Source: Alcanivorax sp. REN37
GTDB taxonomy: Bacteria; Pseudomonadota; Gammaproteobacteria; Pseudomonadales; Alcanivoracaceae
Assembly: GCF_041102775.1 (NCBI RefSeq)
Contig: NZ_JBGCUO010000001.1
Span: forward strand, 806,001 to 870,000
Reading direction: 5' to 3'
Length of the DNA: 64,000 nucleotides
Part shown: piece by piece, positions 1-10,309 of the stretch
Position numbering within the stretch: position 1 is the stretch's first letter
Layout of the letters: each line of letters opens with the position of its first letter
Notes under the pieces: generated by a model
Databases searched by the model: none
What the model was told of the DNA's origin: nothing
The model's input: only the letters and a program-made list of their open reading frames with translations
Made by a program: the position numbers and the translations under genes

Positions 1-1775
1 TCCAACTGCACTTGGCGGTCTTCCAAGTAATAGGACTGCCCCATGCGCAGTCGCAACGCTTCGCGCCCGCTGTCGCTGTTGAGCAGCCGCGATGTCAGAC
101 CCACCGACACTTTCTCTTCATCGCCGATGCGGTCGTAACCGGTATAGCGGTTTTCACGGAACAGGCTGTTGTAGCCAAACGTCAGCTCGCCGGAGTCGAA
201 GTCTGGCAGGTCGCTCTGGTCTTGGTAGTCAATGCGGTTGTAGAACAGCCGCGGCTCCAGCGTTTGCACCCAGTCGTTGTCGCGGAACGCCAGATCGCGC
301 TCGAAGAACAGCCCGGAGTCCATGCTGACGCCCCACATGTCGCGCGTCGGGCGATCGCTGGGCAGGGTGTCGACGCCATCGAGCTGGTAGCGGGTGTGGT
401 ACACCCGCGCGCGCGGCTCCACATAACCCCAGGAGGTGCGCAGCGGCATGGTCAGCGCCGGCTGCAAGTGCAGACGGTCGCCGGTGATGTTGTCCAACGG
501 CAGGCTGGTGGAACGATCGAAACGGGTGAAGTCGCTCATCCACAACATTTTCAGTGGGCCGACCAAGGTCGGATCACCACTGACCGCCAGCTGCGGCAGC
601 CGGCGGTAGGGTTTGTTGGCGTCCGGCAGCATCGGGTCGATGGTCTGCCACGCTTGCACTCGGCCCAGGAACGACCAGGTGCGGCCCCAGTACTGCGCGG
701 TACCTTCACGCGGCAGGTTGGTCTGCGAGCGCACGTCGAGGCCGGTGTCCAGGTCCTTGAAGTAGAAGTCATCCGACACATAGTTGACGTCGGCGTCCAA
801 GGTCCAGCGGTTGATCTGGCCGTGGTGCTGGTAGCCGGCGATCACCCGCGAGTCATTGTTGAACTGGCGATCGGATTCGATGCGGCCATAGCTCAAGGTG
901 CCGCGACCGAGCCCGGTCAGATAACGGAATTCGGCGTCGAGACCGGTGCCGCGGTTCTGGATGTGGCGCGGCGCCAGCGTCGCATCCAACTGCGGATGCA
1001 GGTTCAGGTAGATCGGTTGGGCAAAGTCGAAGCCGCCGTCGTCACTGGTGGTCAGGCTCGGGAACAGCAACCCGGATTTGCGCCGGTCGTCGATCGGGAA
1101 CGTGATCCACGGCAGGTACAGCACCGGTACGTCGCGCACCCGCAGCACCATATTGCGTGCAGTGCCCCAGCCAGTGGCTTGGTCCAGCGCCATATGACCG
1201 GCATCCAACCGCCAGCCGCTGGAGTCCGGCGGGCAGGTGGTATAGCGCGCTTGGTCCAGATACACCATGTCGCCTTGCTGCTCGATACGGCTGGCACTGC
1301 CACGGGCGTGCTGGGCGTAGAGCGCATAGTCGACCTGAGTGAAGGTGCCGGCGCGGGCGTGAATGTTGCCGCTCATGTGTTCGGCATCGACCGCGAATTC
1401 CGGGGTGCGAGCGCGTACCCGGCCCTCCAGCAGGAAGTCGCCGCTGGTCTGGTCGAGCTGGGCCTGGTCGGCGCTCAGCATGCGGCCCGGCTGCTCGATG
1501 CGAACATCTCCTGACAATTGTGTCAGGCCGCCGGGTACCATCTGCGAGCGCGCCATGGTGACAATGGTGTCTGCCGCCGGGTCCGGCACCCCGAGCGCCG
1601 GGTTGTAGTACAACCCTTCGCACCAAGCCGGTACCTTCTGGCGTTGCTCGGGTGGTAACTGGCGGACCTGCTCACGGGTCATCCAACCCAGCTCGGCCAT
1701 GGCCGGCAACGGCAGCAGGGCCCCGCCAAGTAGCAGGGTAGTGAACAGCCTTGAAGGGACGGATCGCAGTGGCAT
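1..1775 (-). CDS. lptD: LPS-assembly outer-membrane protein LptD (C-terminus cut off by window edge)
   Basis: LptD inserts lipopolysaccharide into the outer leaflet of the outer membrane together with the lipoprotein LptE. About 591 residues are visible, starting from an ATG at 1775 with a signal peptide (residues 1 to about 27, ending AMA). The N-terminal LptA/OstA-like part contains Cys residues in WCEG and TTCPPD, which in the family take part in inter-domain disulfides; the beta-barrel then begins (repeated aromatic/aspartate strands such as FRYLTGLG and YHTRYQLDG). The C-terminal barrel and second Cys pair lie outside the window. It diverges from amgK, 63 bp apart, the same arrangement as PA0595/PA0596 of P. 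aeruginosa. The family assignment is firm; only completeness is unknown. Confidence 0.93.
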   Translation of the reverse strand, partial: MPLRSVPSRLFTTLLLGGALLPLPAMAELGWMTREQVRQLPPEQRQKVPAWCEGLYYNPALGVPDPAADTIVTMARSQMVPGGLTQLSGDVRIEQPGRMLSADQAQLDQTSGDFLLEGRVRARTPEFAVDAEHMSGNIHARAGTFTQVDYALYAQHARGSASRIEQQGDMVYLDQARYTTCPPDSSGWRLDAGHMALDQATGWGTARNMVLRVRDVPVLYLPWITFPIDDRRKSGLLFPSLTTSDDGGFDFAQPIYLNLHPQLDATLAPRHIQNRGTGLDAEFRYLTGLGRGTLSYGRIESDRQFNNDSRVIAGYQHHGQINRWTLDADVNYVSDDFYFKDLDTGLDVRSQTNLPREGTAQYWGRTWSFLGRVQAWQTIDPMLPDANKPYRRLPQLAVSGDPTLVGPLKMLWMSDFTRFDRSTSLPLDNITGDRLHLQPALTMPLRTSWGYVEPRARVYHTRYQLDGVDTLPSDRPTRDMWGVSMDSGLFFERDLAFRDNDWVQTLEPRLFYNRIDYQDQSDLPDFDSGELTFGYNSLFRENRYTGYDRIGDEEKVSVGLTSRLLNSDSGREALRLRMGQSYYLEDRQVQL

Positions 1776-1838
1776 TCGGTATCCGGAACGGGTAAAAAGC
1801 GCTGCAAAAGTGGCGAGTGTAAAGGAAGCTCAGAGGCA

Positions 1839-3571
<1,733 letters not shown>

Positions 3572-3576
3572 TTCCC

Positions 3577-4257
3577 ATGGCTAAGCTTTCCCCCTGGATC
3601 GCCCCCTCCATCTTGGCGGCGGATTTCGCTCGCCTTGGCGAGGAAGCGGCCGCCGTACTGGCGGCCGGGGCGGACGTGATCCACTTCGATGTGATGGACA
3701 ACCACTACGTGCCGAATCTCACCATCGGCCCGATGGTGTGCAAAGCGCTGCGCGACTTTGGCATCGAAGCGCCGATCGACGTACACCTAATGGTGTCGCC
3801 GGTGGACGATTTGATCCGCAGCTTTGCCGAGGCCGGCGCCAGCTACATCACCTTCCATCCGGATGCCAGCCGCCATGTGGATCGTTCGCTGCAGCTGATC
3901 AAAGACTTGGGCTGCAAGGCCGGCTTGGTGCTGAACCCGGCAGTGCCGCCGGACGGGCTGGAGTATGTGCTCGACAAGCTCGACATGATTTTGCTGATGT
4001 CGGTGAACCCCGGCTTCGGCGGCCAGCGTTTCATTCCGTCGACGCTGCGTAAGGTGGCGGCGGTGCGCCAGCTGATCGACGACAGCGGCCATCAAATTCG
4101 CCTGCAGGTGGATGGTGGCATCAATGAACAGAACATTGCCGATATTGCCGCGGCCGGCGCCGATACCTTTGTGGCGGGTTCGGCGATTTACGGACGGCCG
4201 GACTACCGTGCCGTGATTGATTCGATGCGTGAGGCGCTGGCTGCGGTCGCAGCCTGA
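3577..4257 (+). CDS. rpe: Ribulose-phosphate 3-epimerase
   Basis: Interconverts ribulose-5-phosphate and xylulose-5-phosphate in the pentose phosphate pathway. The 226-residue TIM barrel has the usual family landmarks: [13 protein letters not shown] at the N-terminus (catalytic Asp), [14 protein letters not shown] with the metal-binding His and Asp, [15 protein letters not shown], and the phosphate-binding VDGGIN plus AGSAIY. The ATG has GAGG about 10 bases upstream. In P. aeruginosa rpe is followed by gph (phosphoglycolate phosphatase) and trpE; here gph is absent and a carbonic-anhydrase-like gene follows. Confidence 0.96.
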   Translation: MAKLSPWIAPSILAADFARLGEEAAAVLAAGADVIHFDVMDNHYVPNLTIGPMVCKALRDFGIEAPIDVHLMVSPVDDLIRSFAEAGASYITFHPDASRHVDRSLQLIKDLGCKAGLVLNPAVPPDGLEYVLDKLDMILLMSVNPGFGGQRFIPSTLRKVAAVRQLIDDSGHQIRLQVDGGINEQNIADIAAAGADTFVAGSAIYGRPDYRAVIDSMREALAAVAA

Positions 4258-4291
4258 TCGTCCTGCATCCTACTCACCGAGGAACAGACGC

Positions 4292-4852
4292 ATGATCAGA
4301 AAAAATCCCCGTGGAGACCTCCCTGTGGTGGCCGAGTCCGCCTTTGTCGATCCCACCGCTATTTTGTGCGGCAAGGTGGTGGTCGGCGAAAACGTGTTCA
4401 TCGGTCCCTATGCCGTGATCCGTGCTGATGAAGTGAACGAACATGGCGACATGGACCCGATCATCATCGGTGACAACTCCAACATCCAGGACGGCGTGGT
4501 GATCCACTCCAAATCCGGGGCGGCGGTGTTGATCGGTGAGAACACCTCGATTGCCCACCGTTCCATCGTGCACGGCCCGTGCACTGTCGGCCGCGGTGTG
4601 TTCATCGGTTTCAACACAGTGCTGTTCAACTGCACCGTGGGCGACGGCTCGGTGGTGCGCCACAACTCGGTGGTGGAGTCCTGCACCATCCCGGCCAACT
4701 TCTATGTGCCGTCCACCAGCCACGTACACGGCGATTCCGATCTGGCCATGATCGAGCCGGTGACCCCAGACGCGTCCAGCTTCTCCGAGGACGTAGCGCA
4801 GACCAACCTGCGTCTGGTGGAAGGCTACAAGAAGATCGCCAACGAACTCTGA
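4292..4852 (+). CDS. Gamma-carbonic-anhydrase-like left-handed beta-helix protein
   Basis: Hexapeptide-repeat (left-handed beta-helix) protein of 186 residues, similar to bacterial gamma-class carbonic anhydrases, which hydrate CO2 as trimers with a metal between subunits. The three metal-ligand histidines are present as H72 (VIHSK), H89 and H94 (AHRSIVHG), with the 17- and 5-residue spacing of YrdA/PaaY/CamH-type proteins. A short insertion (DEVNEHGDMDP) interrupts the helix early. I chose the ATG at 4292 because GAGGA lies about 9 bases upstream; a longer frame from 4217 runs into rpe and does not look coding. It may be a true carbonic anhydrase or a thioesterase-like YrdA homologue; activity cannot be read from sequence. 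Confidence 0.8.
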   Translation: MIRKNPRGDLPVVAESAFVDPTAILCGKVVVGENVFIGPYAVIRADEVNEHGDMDPIIIGDNSNIQDGVVIHSKSGAAVLIGENTSIAHRSIVHGPCTVGRGVFIGFNTVLFNCTVGDGSVVRHNSVVESCTIPANFYVPSTSHVHGDSDLAMIEPVTPDASSFSEDVAQTNLRLVEGYKKIANEL

Positions 4853-5113
4853 TGGCGCCATCCGCTCGGCGCCGGTCGCCCTAGGCGGCCGCGCCGGCGC
4901 GGATATTAACGGTTTTTTGCAGCACCCCCGTCGCCCCCATGCCAGACTGCTTTGGCCTGGGTGACAGAGCCCTCCGTGGTAAGCCGCCTGCCATCGACTA
5001 CGATGGTGAATCCGCTTTTGTCCCACTTCATATTGCCGCCCTCGCCGGATGTGGGCGGGCCCAATGCCGGCCCGTCGTTGACCTGACTGCTTGTTCTGGA
5101 GCGGCTGACGCCG

Positions 5114-5470
5114 ATGAGCCCGGTAACCCTGAGAATGTTGTTAGAAGGCGTGGTGTGGACGCTGTGGCTGGCATTGGTGCTGCGCAGTGGCCTGGGCTGC
5201 CGCGGCGGCCTGTCACTGGATGAGTGGATGCCCGCCACGCTGCGGCTGCAGCAGGTGGTGCTGGCACTCAGCATCCTGCTGCTTGGCAGCATCATGGTGC
5301 TGCTGTCGCACTGGCAATGGCGCCGCGCACGCGCGAGTTGGGACCACGTCGGGCACTGCACGCGGCGCACCATGGGGTTGTCGGTGGTGCTGCACCTCGC
5401 TGCTGCGCTGGCGCTAATTGCTATCGGTTTGCCGCTGGTGTTGACCTCGGATTGCAGTGGCACGCTGTAA
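5114..5470 (+). CDS. Small hydrophobic membrane protein, unknown function
   Basis: 118-residue protein with about three predicted membrane helices (residues about 8-25, 42-65, 88-110) separated by short basic stretches (HWQWRRARA). Codon use is rich in CTG/GTG/GGC like neighbouring genes, which supports coding. A GGAG lies about 12 bases before the ATG, which is rather far. It is convergent with the iron-uptake cluster, ending 11 bases from the DUF3325-like gene. I do not recognise a family; it may have travelled with the iron genes but is on the other strand. Confidence 0.55.
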   Translation: MSPVTLRMLLEGVVWTLWLALVLRSGLGCRGGLSLDEWMPATLRLQQVVLALSILLLGSIMVLLSHWQWRRARASWDHVGHCTRRTMGLSVVLHLAAALALIAIGLPLVLTSDCSGTL

Positions 5471-5481
5471 CGCGGCTGCGA

Positions 5482-5799
5482 TCAGTGCCGGTGGCCGCCG
5501 ATCCATAGCGCCAACCATTGTGGCCGCCACGCTAACAGCATCGCCATGCTGGCAGTGGCGAACGCTAGCAGCATGACCCATACCAACACTGCCATGGTGG
5601 CGTGATCGGCCAGCAGGCACAGCATCAGTGCCAGCAGCCAGGCGCTGGCGCCGGCCCCCCGCAGGCAGCGCGCGGACGTTGGTGGTAGGCGCGTACTGCC
5701 ACCGCTTTGTTTCCAGTGCGAGTCCAGAGACAGTGCCCACCAGCCGGCGCCGATTAGGGTAGCCAGCAGCGCGGCGCTGAGCAGCCACACTTCAATCAT
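5482..5799 (-). CDS. DUF3325-like membrane protein of iron-uptake cluster
   Basis: 105-residue inner-membrane protein with helices at about 4-23, 50-67 and 71-93, and a short polar loop containing DSHWKQ, the layout of DUF3325 proteins found beside PepSY proteins and TonB siderophore receptors. The ATG at 5799 overlaps the stop of the PepSY gene and has GGAG 7-10 bases upstream; a GTG at 5811 is possible but badly placed relative to that site. It is the last gene of the sigma-FecR-receptor-DUF3649-PepSY-DUF3325 series. The specific biochemical role of the family is not established. Confidence 0.7.
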   Translation of the reverse strand: MIEVWLLSAALLATLIGAGWWALSLDSHWKQSGGSTRLPPTSARCLRGAGASAWLLALMLCLLADHATMAVLVWVMLLAFATASMAMLLAWRPQWLALWIGGHRH

Positions 5800-7450
5800 G
5801 CCGCACTCCACTTCCCATGTTGGCGTTGGCGACCGCTACCGGCCGCAACTGGTACGCCACCCGCGCACTAACCAGAGCGCTGACCAGCAGTGCCAAGTCG
5901 ATGCCGGCGACTGGCCAGTGGCCGTTGCTCACAGTGCGTAGTAAATGGTCGCCGGTGGTGAGTCCGTTCAGCAGCACTGCTGCCACGGCCAGCACCGCGA
6001 TCACCCAGCACTGTTCGCGCCAAGCCGGGGCCGGTTGCGCACGCGCAGTAGGCGCAGTGCGCCAGCCGGCATGCAGCAGCGCCAGCAGCCAGCTGCCCCA
6101 GAAGCAGTATTGTTCCCAGTCACCGCGCCCTGGCAGTGTCTCCGGCAGCAGCCGGTTGGCGACCAATATCGACAGCGTAGCGATCAACATGCCGGTGATG
6201 CTGGCTACTGCCAGAGCATCCACCACGCGCGCGGCGGGATGGCCGTTACGCGCGTGTTGGCGTTTGCGTTTTTCGACAAAAAACAGCAGGCCGGTGGCGA
6301 TGCACACCGCGCCGGTCAGACCGCCAAACAGGTACAGCCAACGCAGCGGCCAGTGGCGGAAGTGCTGTAGATGCAGGCCAGTGAGGAACTCATCCACCCG
6401 CGCCACGGCGCTGGGCGCTGGGTCCTCGCGCAGCACCTCACCGTCGCTGGCGCGGAAGTGGATGCCTTCGCCGGTGAGCGCGATGCGGTCGGTACCGGCG
6501 CGGTAGATGCTCACATAACCATTGGCATCGCCAATGTGCTGCAGCATCAGGAACCCGACTTCGCCGGCCATGCCGCGTGCCGCCCAACGCCGCTGCGCTT
6601 CTGCCACCATGGCGTCCACCGACGCTAGCGGCGCGGTGACGCCGGCACGGTCGTGAGGGAGCCCGGTGTCGGCTTCTTCCAACTGCTCGTGCAGTTCGTG
6701 CAGCGGATCAAGCTGGGTGTGGGTCACCGGGAAATAAATGCCGGCAAAGATTACCAGCCCGGTGAGCGAGAACATCAGGTGAAACGGCAGTGCCACCACC
6801 CCGGTAAGGTTGTGCAAGTCCAGCAACCGGCGCTGCTGAGCTTTGCCGGGGCGGAAGGTGAACAGCTCGCGGAACAGTTTGCGGTGCATAAAAACGCCGC
6901 TGATCAACGCCACCAGCATGATCAGCGCGGCAGCACCGACGATCCAGTAACCGAGGCTCATCCAGTGCAGGTTAAGGCTGTAATGCAGTGGGTAGAAAAA
7001 TTGGCTGCCGATTTTCAAATGGTCGTCAGGCAACGCGCGGCCATCACGCGGGTCGATGGTGCGGGTGCCCCAAGCGAGTTGTTCCGGGTCGTAAGCGTGG
7101 GGCACTTCAAAACCGGCGAATACGCTCAGCACCGGGTCGCGGTGGGTGGTGTAGGCGCCCCAGCGTGCTGGTCGATCGAAATAGTCCGGCAGTGGCTCAG
7201 CTACTTTGTCGCGTAGGAATTGGCGGCTGGCGGCGGACGGTTGCAGGTCCTCGAATACCGGCCGCAGTACCTGGTCGAACGATGGCATCGGCTGCGGCGC
7301 AAACCGCGACGCCGGGATTGCCCAGCGGTCGATTTCGCGATCGAACACGGACAGTGCGCCAAAGAAGAACACCAGCATCAGCACCAGCCCCAGCACCAGG
7401 CCGAACCAGGTGTGCACCCAGGCCATGGCCTGACGGGTATTGTTGAACAT
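5792..7450 (-). CDS. PepSY-associated transmembrane protein (siderophore/iron uptake associated)
   Basis: 552-residue inner-membrane protein of the PepSY_TM family. The first helix (about 8-33, MAWVHTWFGLVLG onward) is followed by a large periplasmic part, then paired helices near residues 150-175 and 205-230, a second periplasmic domain, and four C-terminal helices after RWPLRWLYLFGGL. Relatives lie next to TonB receptors and are thought to reduce or release iron from siderophores in the periplasm (as FoxB/FpvG-like proteins do); that role is inferred from context. The ATG at 7450 has GGAG nearby and sits 14 bases after the DUF3649-like gene; an upstream extension in the same frame is not supported. 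Confidence 0.85.
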   Translation of the reverse strand: MFNNTRQAMAWVHTWFGLVLGLVLMLVFFFGALSVFDREIDRWAIPASRFAPQPMPSFDQVLRPVFEDLQPSAASRQFLRDKVAEPLPDYFDRPARWGAYTTHRDPVLSVFAGFEVPHAYDPEQLAWGTRTIDPRDGRALPDDHLKIGSQFFYPLHYSLNLHWMSLGYWIVGAAALIMLVALISGVFMHRKLFRELFTFRPGKAQQRRLLDLHNLTGVVALPFHLMFSLTGLVIFAGIYFPVTHTQLDPLHELHEQLEEADTGLPHDRAGVTAPLASVDAMVAEAQRRWAARGMAGEVGFLMLQHIGDANGYVSIYRAGTDRIALTGEGIHFRASDGEVLREDPAPSAVARVDEFLTGLHLQHFRHWPLRWLYLFGGLTGAVCIATGLLFFVEKRKRQHARNGHPAARVVDALAVASITGMLIATLSILVANRLLPETLPGRGDWEQYCFWGSWLLALLHAGWRTAPTARAQPAPAWREQCWVIAVLAVAAVLLNGLTTGDHLLRTVSNGHWPVAGIDLALLVSALVSARVAYQLRPVAVANANMGSGVRHD

Positions 7451-7464
7451 CAGGTGAGGCTCCT

Positions 7465-7758
7465 TCACAACAGCCGCTGTTGCAGCAGTGATGCTAAGGC
7501 ACTCATCAGTGCCGCGCCGCCAAGCAGCAGCGCCCACAAACGTGCGCCGTGGCGGGTGCTGAAACTCCACAGAAACAGCAAGGGGTAGAGCATCAGCGCC
7601 AGTAAACTGAACAGCCGCTCGGCGTCGTGGAACGGCATGCCGAGAGTGAATCCCGCCGCTACCCCGAACGCGATCAGTCCCCAACAAAATGCATAGCCGC
7701 CCAGTACGGCGGCGCCGCTGCGTGACAGCAGCGGCAATGAAGCAACGAATCGCGACAT
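7465..7758 (-). CDS. DUF3649-like small membrane protein
   Basis: 97-residue membrane protein with three helices (about 15-35, 46-64, 73-92) separated by the short motif MPFHDAERLF. Size, topology and position directly after a TonB receptor and before a PepSY protein match the DUF3649 'iron uptake protein' family. I chose the ATG at 7758, 61 bases after the receptor stop; a GTG a few codons upstream is an alternative. Function within the cluster is unknown; it may form a complex with the PepSY and DUF3325 proteins. Confidence 0.7.
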   Translation of the reverse strand: MSRFVASLPLLSRSGAAVLGGYAFCWGLIAFGVAAGFTLGMPFHDAERLFSLLALMLYPLLFLWSFSTRHGARLWALLLGGAALMSALASLLQQRLL

Positions 7759-7819
7759 GGCAGTGACCCGGCGTACCGGGACTCCGTAGCAGTGCGCCGC
7801 CGCAGCGGACGCGATGGCC

Positions 7820-10216
7820 TCAGAAACGGTAGGTGACATTGAGCCGAGTGTTGCGCGGCTCGCCCCAGGTGTAGGTGCCGTACCAACTGAAGATGCTGTA
7901 GTACTTTTCATCCAGCAGGTTGGTGACGCTGAGGCTGGCGCTGAGGCGGTCGTTGATGCGGTAGCGCGCCATGGCGTCCAGTACCCAGTAATCGTCCACG
8001 GTGTGGCGGCGGATGCCGTTGCTGGGCGGATAGCTGACATCGCCCCAGGTCTTGTCCATCCAGCGGGCGCCGCCGCCCAGTGTTAGCCCGTCGAGCTGGT
8101 CGGCGAAATCGTAGGTGGCGTACAGACGCAGTTGGTTTTCTGGACTCAGGGTGTCGACTTTGTCGCCGTGGCGGCGCGCGATTTTATGGGTATAGCTGGC
8201 GTGCAAATTCCAGCGTTCGCTGAGGGCGCCGACCAATTCCAGTTCATGGCCCTTGGTGCGCACGCCGTTGACGGCGCGGAACGCCGGCTCGCCGGTTGGC
8301 GTGGTGCCGCCACTGGCTTGGGCGAAGTTGTCTTGTTCCAGCTGGAAGTAAGACAGCGTTGCCGTGAGCCGTTGCTGCAGCAGCTCGGCTTTGAGGCCGC
8401 CTTCGTAGTTGACGCCCTCGAGCGGGTCCAGCCGGCGGCCCTGCAGATCGCGCTCTGACTGCGGCAGGAAGATGCTGGAATAACTGGTGTAAAGCGACAG
8501 CTCGGGCCGCAAGTCGTAGATCAGCCCCACGTAGGGCACCCAAACGCCACGCTCGCGCAGATCCTCGTCCTTGTAGTTGGACAGCCGCGTGCCGGTGATC
8601 AGTTTCAGCTGCTGGTGCAGGTCAAAGCGGGCAGTGAGGTACAGCCCCTGTTCGGTAGTGACCTCATGATTGCGGCTGCTCAGCTGCCAGTTTGGTTCCG
8701 GCACGCGGCCGGTCCAGCGGTAGTAATCCGGCACCACGTCGTCATAGCCCGGCTGCTCGTCATAGTTGCGGTTGTGCCAAGTGCTGCGGCTGACACTGCC
8801 GCCGACCACTAATTCGTGGCGGCGGCCGGCCAACTCAAACGGGCCGCTGGCATAAACGTCGGCGGCATCGCTGCGGGTCTCGCCGACATACTTGCCGGTC
8901 CACATCAGCGTCCCGGTACCGGTGGCGGAGTCCGGATGGCCGCCGGCCACTGACCCCAGTTCGGCACGGTAGCCGTTGATCTGGTGATTGAGCTGCAACT
9001 TGGTGACCCAATCGTTGGCGTGGAAGTGCTCCAGCGTGGCAAACAGCGTGCGCGTGTATTGGTCCCAGTGACTCCAATCGGCGCCGTTGTTGAAACTGCG
9101 CGAGCGGTGGTTGAAGCGGCCGTCACGGGTGTAGATCGGGTTGCCACCCCAAGTGGAGCGGGTCGGCTGGTTGTCTTGGTAGTCGGCGCCCAGCGTCAGC
9201 AGCGTGCTGTCACCGAGATTGGCTTCGATAATCCCGTACAGCACGGTGGTGTCGCGTTGGTAACCGTCCAGCTGACTGTTGCGGTCTTGGTGCACCGCCA
9301 CCGCGCGGCCGCGTACACCGCCGTCGGCCGTGAGTGGGCCGGCCACGTCCAGTTCGCCGCGGTAATCGTTCCAGCGACCGACACTGCCGCTGACCTGCCC
9401 CTGGAAGGTGGGAGTGGGCTTTTTGCGGATCAGGTTGATGGTGGCGCCAGGGTAGCCGCTGCCGTTGAGCAAGCCGGTGGCGCCACGCAGCACCTCCACG
9501 CGGTCGTAGGTCGCCATGTCGCTGAGGGTGTTGCCGGCGGAGTAGGCCGAGTTGCGCATCATCGGGATGCCGTCGTACTGGAAGTTCTGGATCGCAAAAC
9601 CGCGCGCGTAATACTCGGTGCGCTCGCTGTCGTAGGTAGCGATGCTGACCCCCGGCATGTGCGTCATCACGTCATCAATGGCATTGAGTTGGAAATCGGC
9701 CATTTCCTGGCGCGTGACCACACTGATTGATTGCGGCGTTTCCTTAGGCGACATCACCAACCGGGTCGCAGTCGCAAGTGCGCCGGTGGTGTAGCGGCCA
9801 CTGCCGTCGGTGATCTCGCCGAGTTGGTTGGCACTGACCGCCACCGGAGCCAGCGCCGCCGGCGCATCCGGCGGCAGCTCGCGCAGCCGGTAACCGCCGC
9901 CCGGCAATGGCTCGGCTGCCAGACCGGTGCCGGACAGCAGTTGGTTGAAGCCGCCGAGGACCGAGTAATCGCCGTGCAGCCCAGCAGTGTGGCGACCTCG
10001 AGTTTGGCTGCTGCTGAATGTCAGTAACACATTGGCGCGTTGGGCAAAGGCTTGCAGTGCGGGTGTCAGTGCGCCGGCTTCAATGCGATAGCTGCGACTG
10101 TAATCGTCAGCCAGTGCCGGCAGCGCCGCGCTGCCGGCCCAGACCAGTGCAGCGCACCACAGCCAAAGTGGGCTGCGGCGGAATATGGACGTCCAGTGAA
10201 GTGTGTGGGCTGCCAT
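7820..10216 (-). CDS. TonB-dependent ferric-siderophore receptor with N-terminal signalling domain
   Basis: 798-residue outer-membrane transducer of the FpvA/FecA type. A signal peptide (to about residue 36, PALA) is followed by a secretin/TonB N-terminal (STN) domain at about 38-112, a TonB-box-like region, then the plug (about 145-260, with SISVVTRQEMADF and RVEVLRGATGLLNG) and a 22-strand barrel ending LNVTYRF, the expected terminal aromatic. The STN domain means it can report ligand binding to the adjacent FecR and sigma factor. The ATG has an AGGGA site. Which siderophore is bound cannot be told from sequence. A 93-base gap containing an inverted repeat separates it from fecR. Confidence 0.92.
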   Translation of the reverse strand: MAAHTLHWTSIFRRSPLWLWCAALVWAGSAALPALADDYSRSYRIEAGALTPALQAFAQRANVLLTFSSSQTRGRHTAGLHGDYSVLGGFNQLLSGTGLAAEPLPGGGYRLRELPPDAPAALAPVAVSANQLGEITDGSGRYTTGALATATRLVMSPKETPQSISVVTRQEMADFQLNAIDDVMTHMPGVSIATYDSERTEYYARGFAIQNFQYDGIPMMRNSAYSAGNTLSDMATYDRVEVLRGATGLLNGSGYPGATINLIRKKPTPTFQGQVSGSVGRWNDYRGELDVAGPLTADGGVRGRAVAVHQDRNSQLDGYQRDTTVLYGIIEANLGDSTLLTLGADYQDNQPTRSTWGGNPIYTRDGRFNHRSRSFNNGADWSHWDQYTRTLFATLEHFHANDWVTKLQLNHQINGYRAELGSVAGGHPDSATGTGTLMWTGKYVGETRSDAADVYASGPFELAGRRHELVVGGSVSRSTWHNRNYDEQPGYDDVVPDYYRWTGRVPEPNWQLSSRNHEVTTEQGLYLTARFDLHQQLKLITGTRLSNYKDEDLRERGVWVPYVGLIYDLRPELSLYTSYSSIFLPQSERDLQGRRLDPLEGVNYEGGLKAELLQQRLTATLSYFQLEQDNFAQASGGTTPTGEPAFRAVNGVRTKGHELELVGALSERWNLHASYTHKIARRHGDKVDTLSPENQLRLYATYDFADQLDGLTLGGGARWMDKTWGDVSYPPSNGIRRHTVDDYWVLDAMARYRINDRLSASLSVTNLLDEKYYSIFSWYGTYTWGEPRNTRLNVTYRF

Positions 10217-10309
10217 GCCTGTCCCTCAAACAGTGATGAAAAACCGGTGTTTGAAAGAGAGGTGCCGCGAGCGCCGGAATCGGGCAGAAAAAATAAACCG
10301 AGCGGCGAA

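Noticed and set aside
12-1514. 500-codon plus-strand ORF over lptD
   Set aside because: Antisense to lptD in a high-GC region; composition (Val/Gln/His-rich without pattern) is that of a shadow frame.
4889-4918. GC palindrome and T-run after the carbonic-anhydrase gene as terminator
   Set aside because: The T-run is 10 bases beyond the palindrome and the palindrome has no loop, so a terminator cannot be supported.
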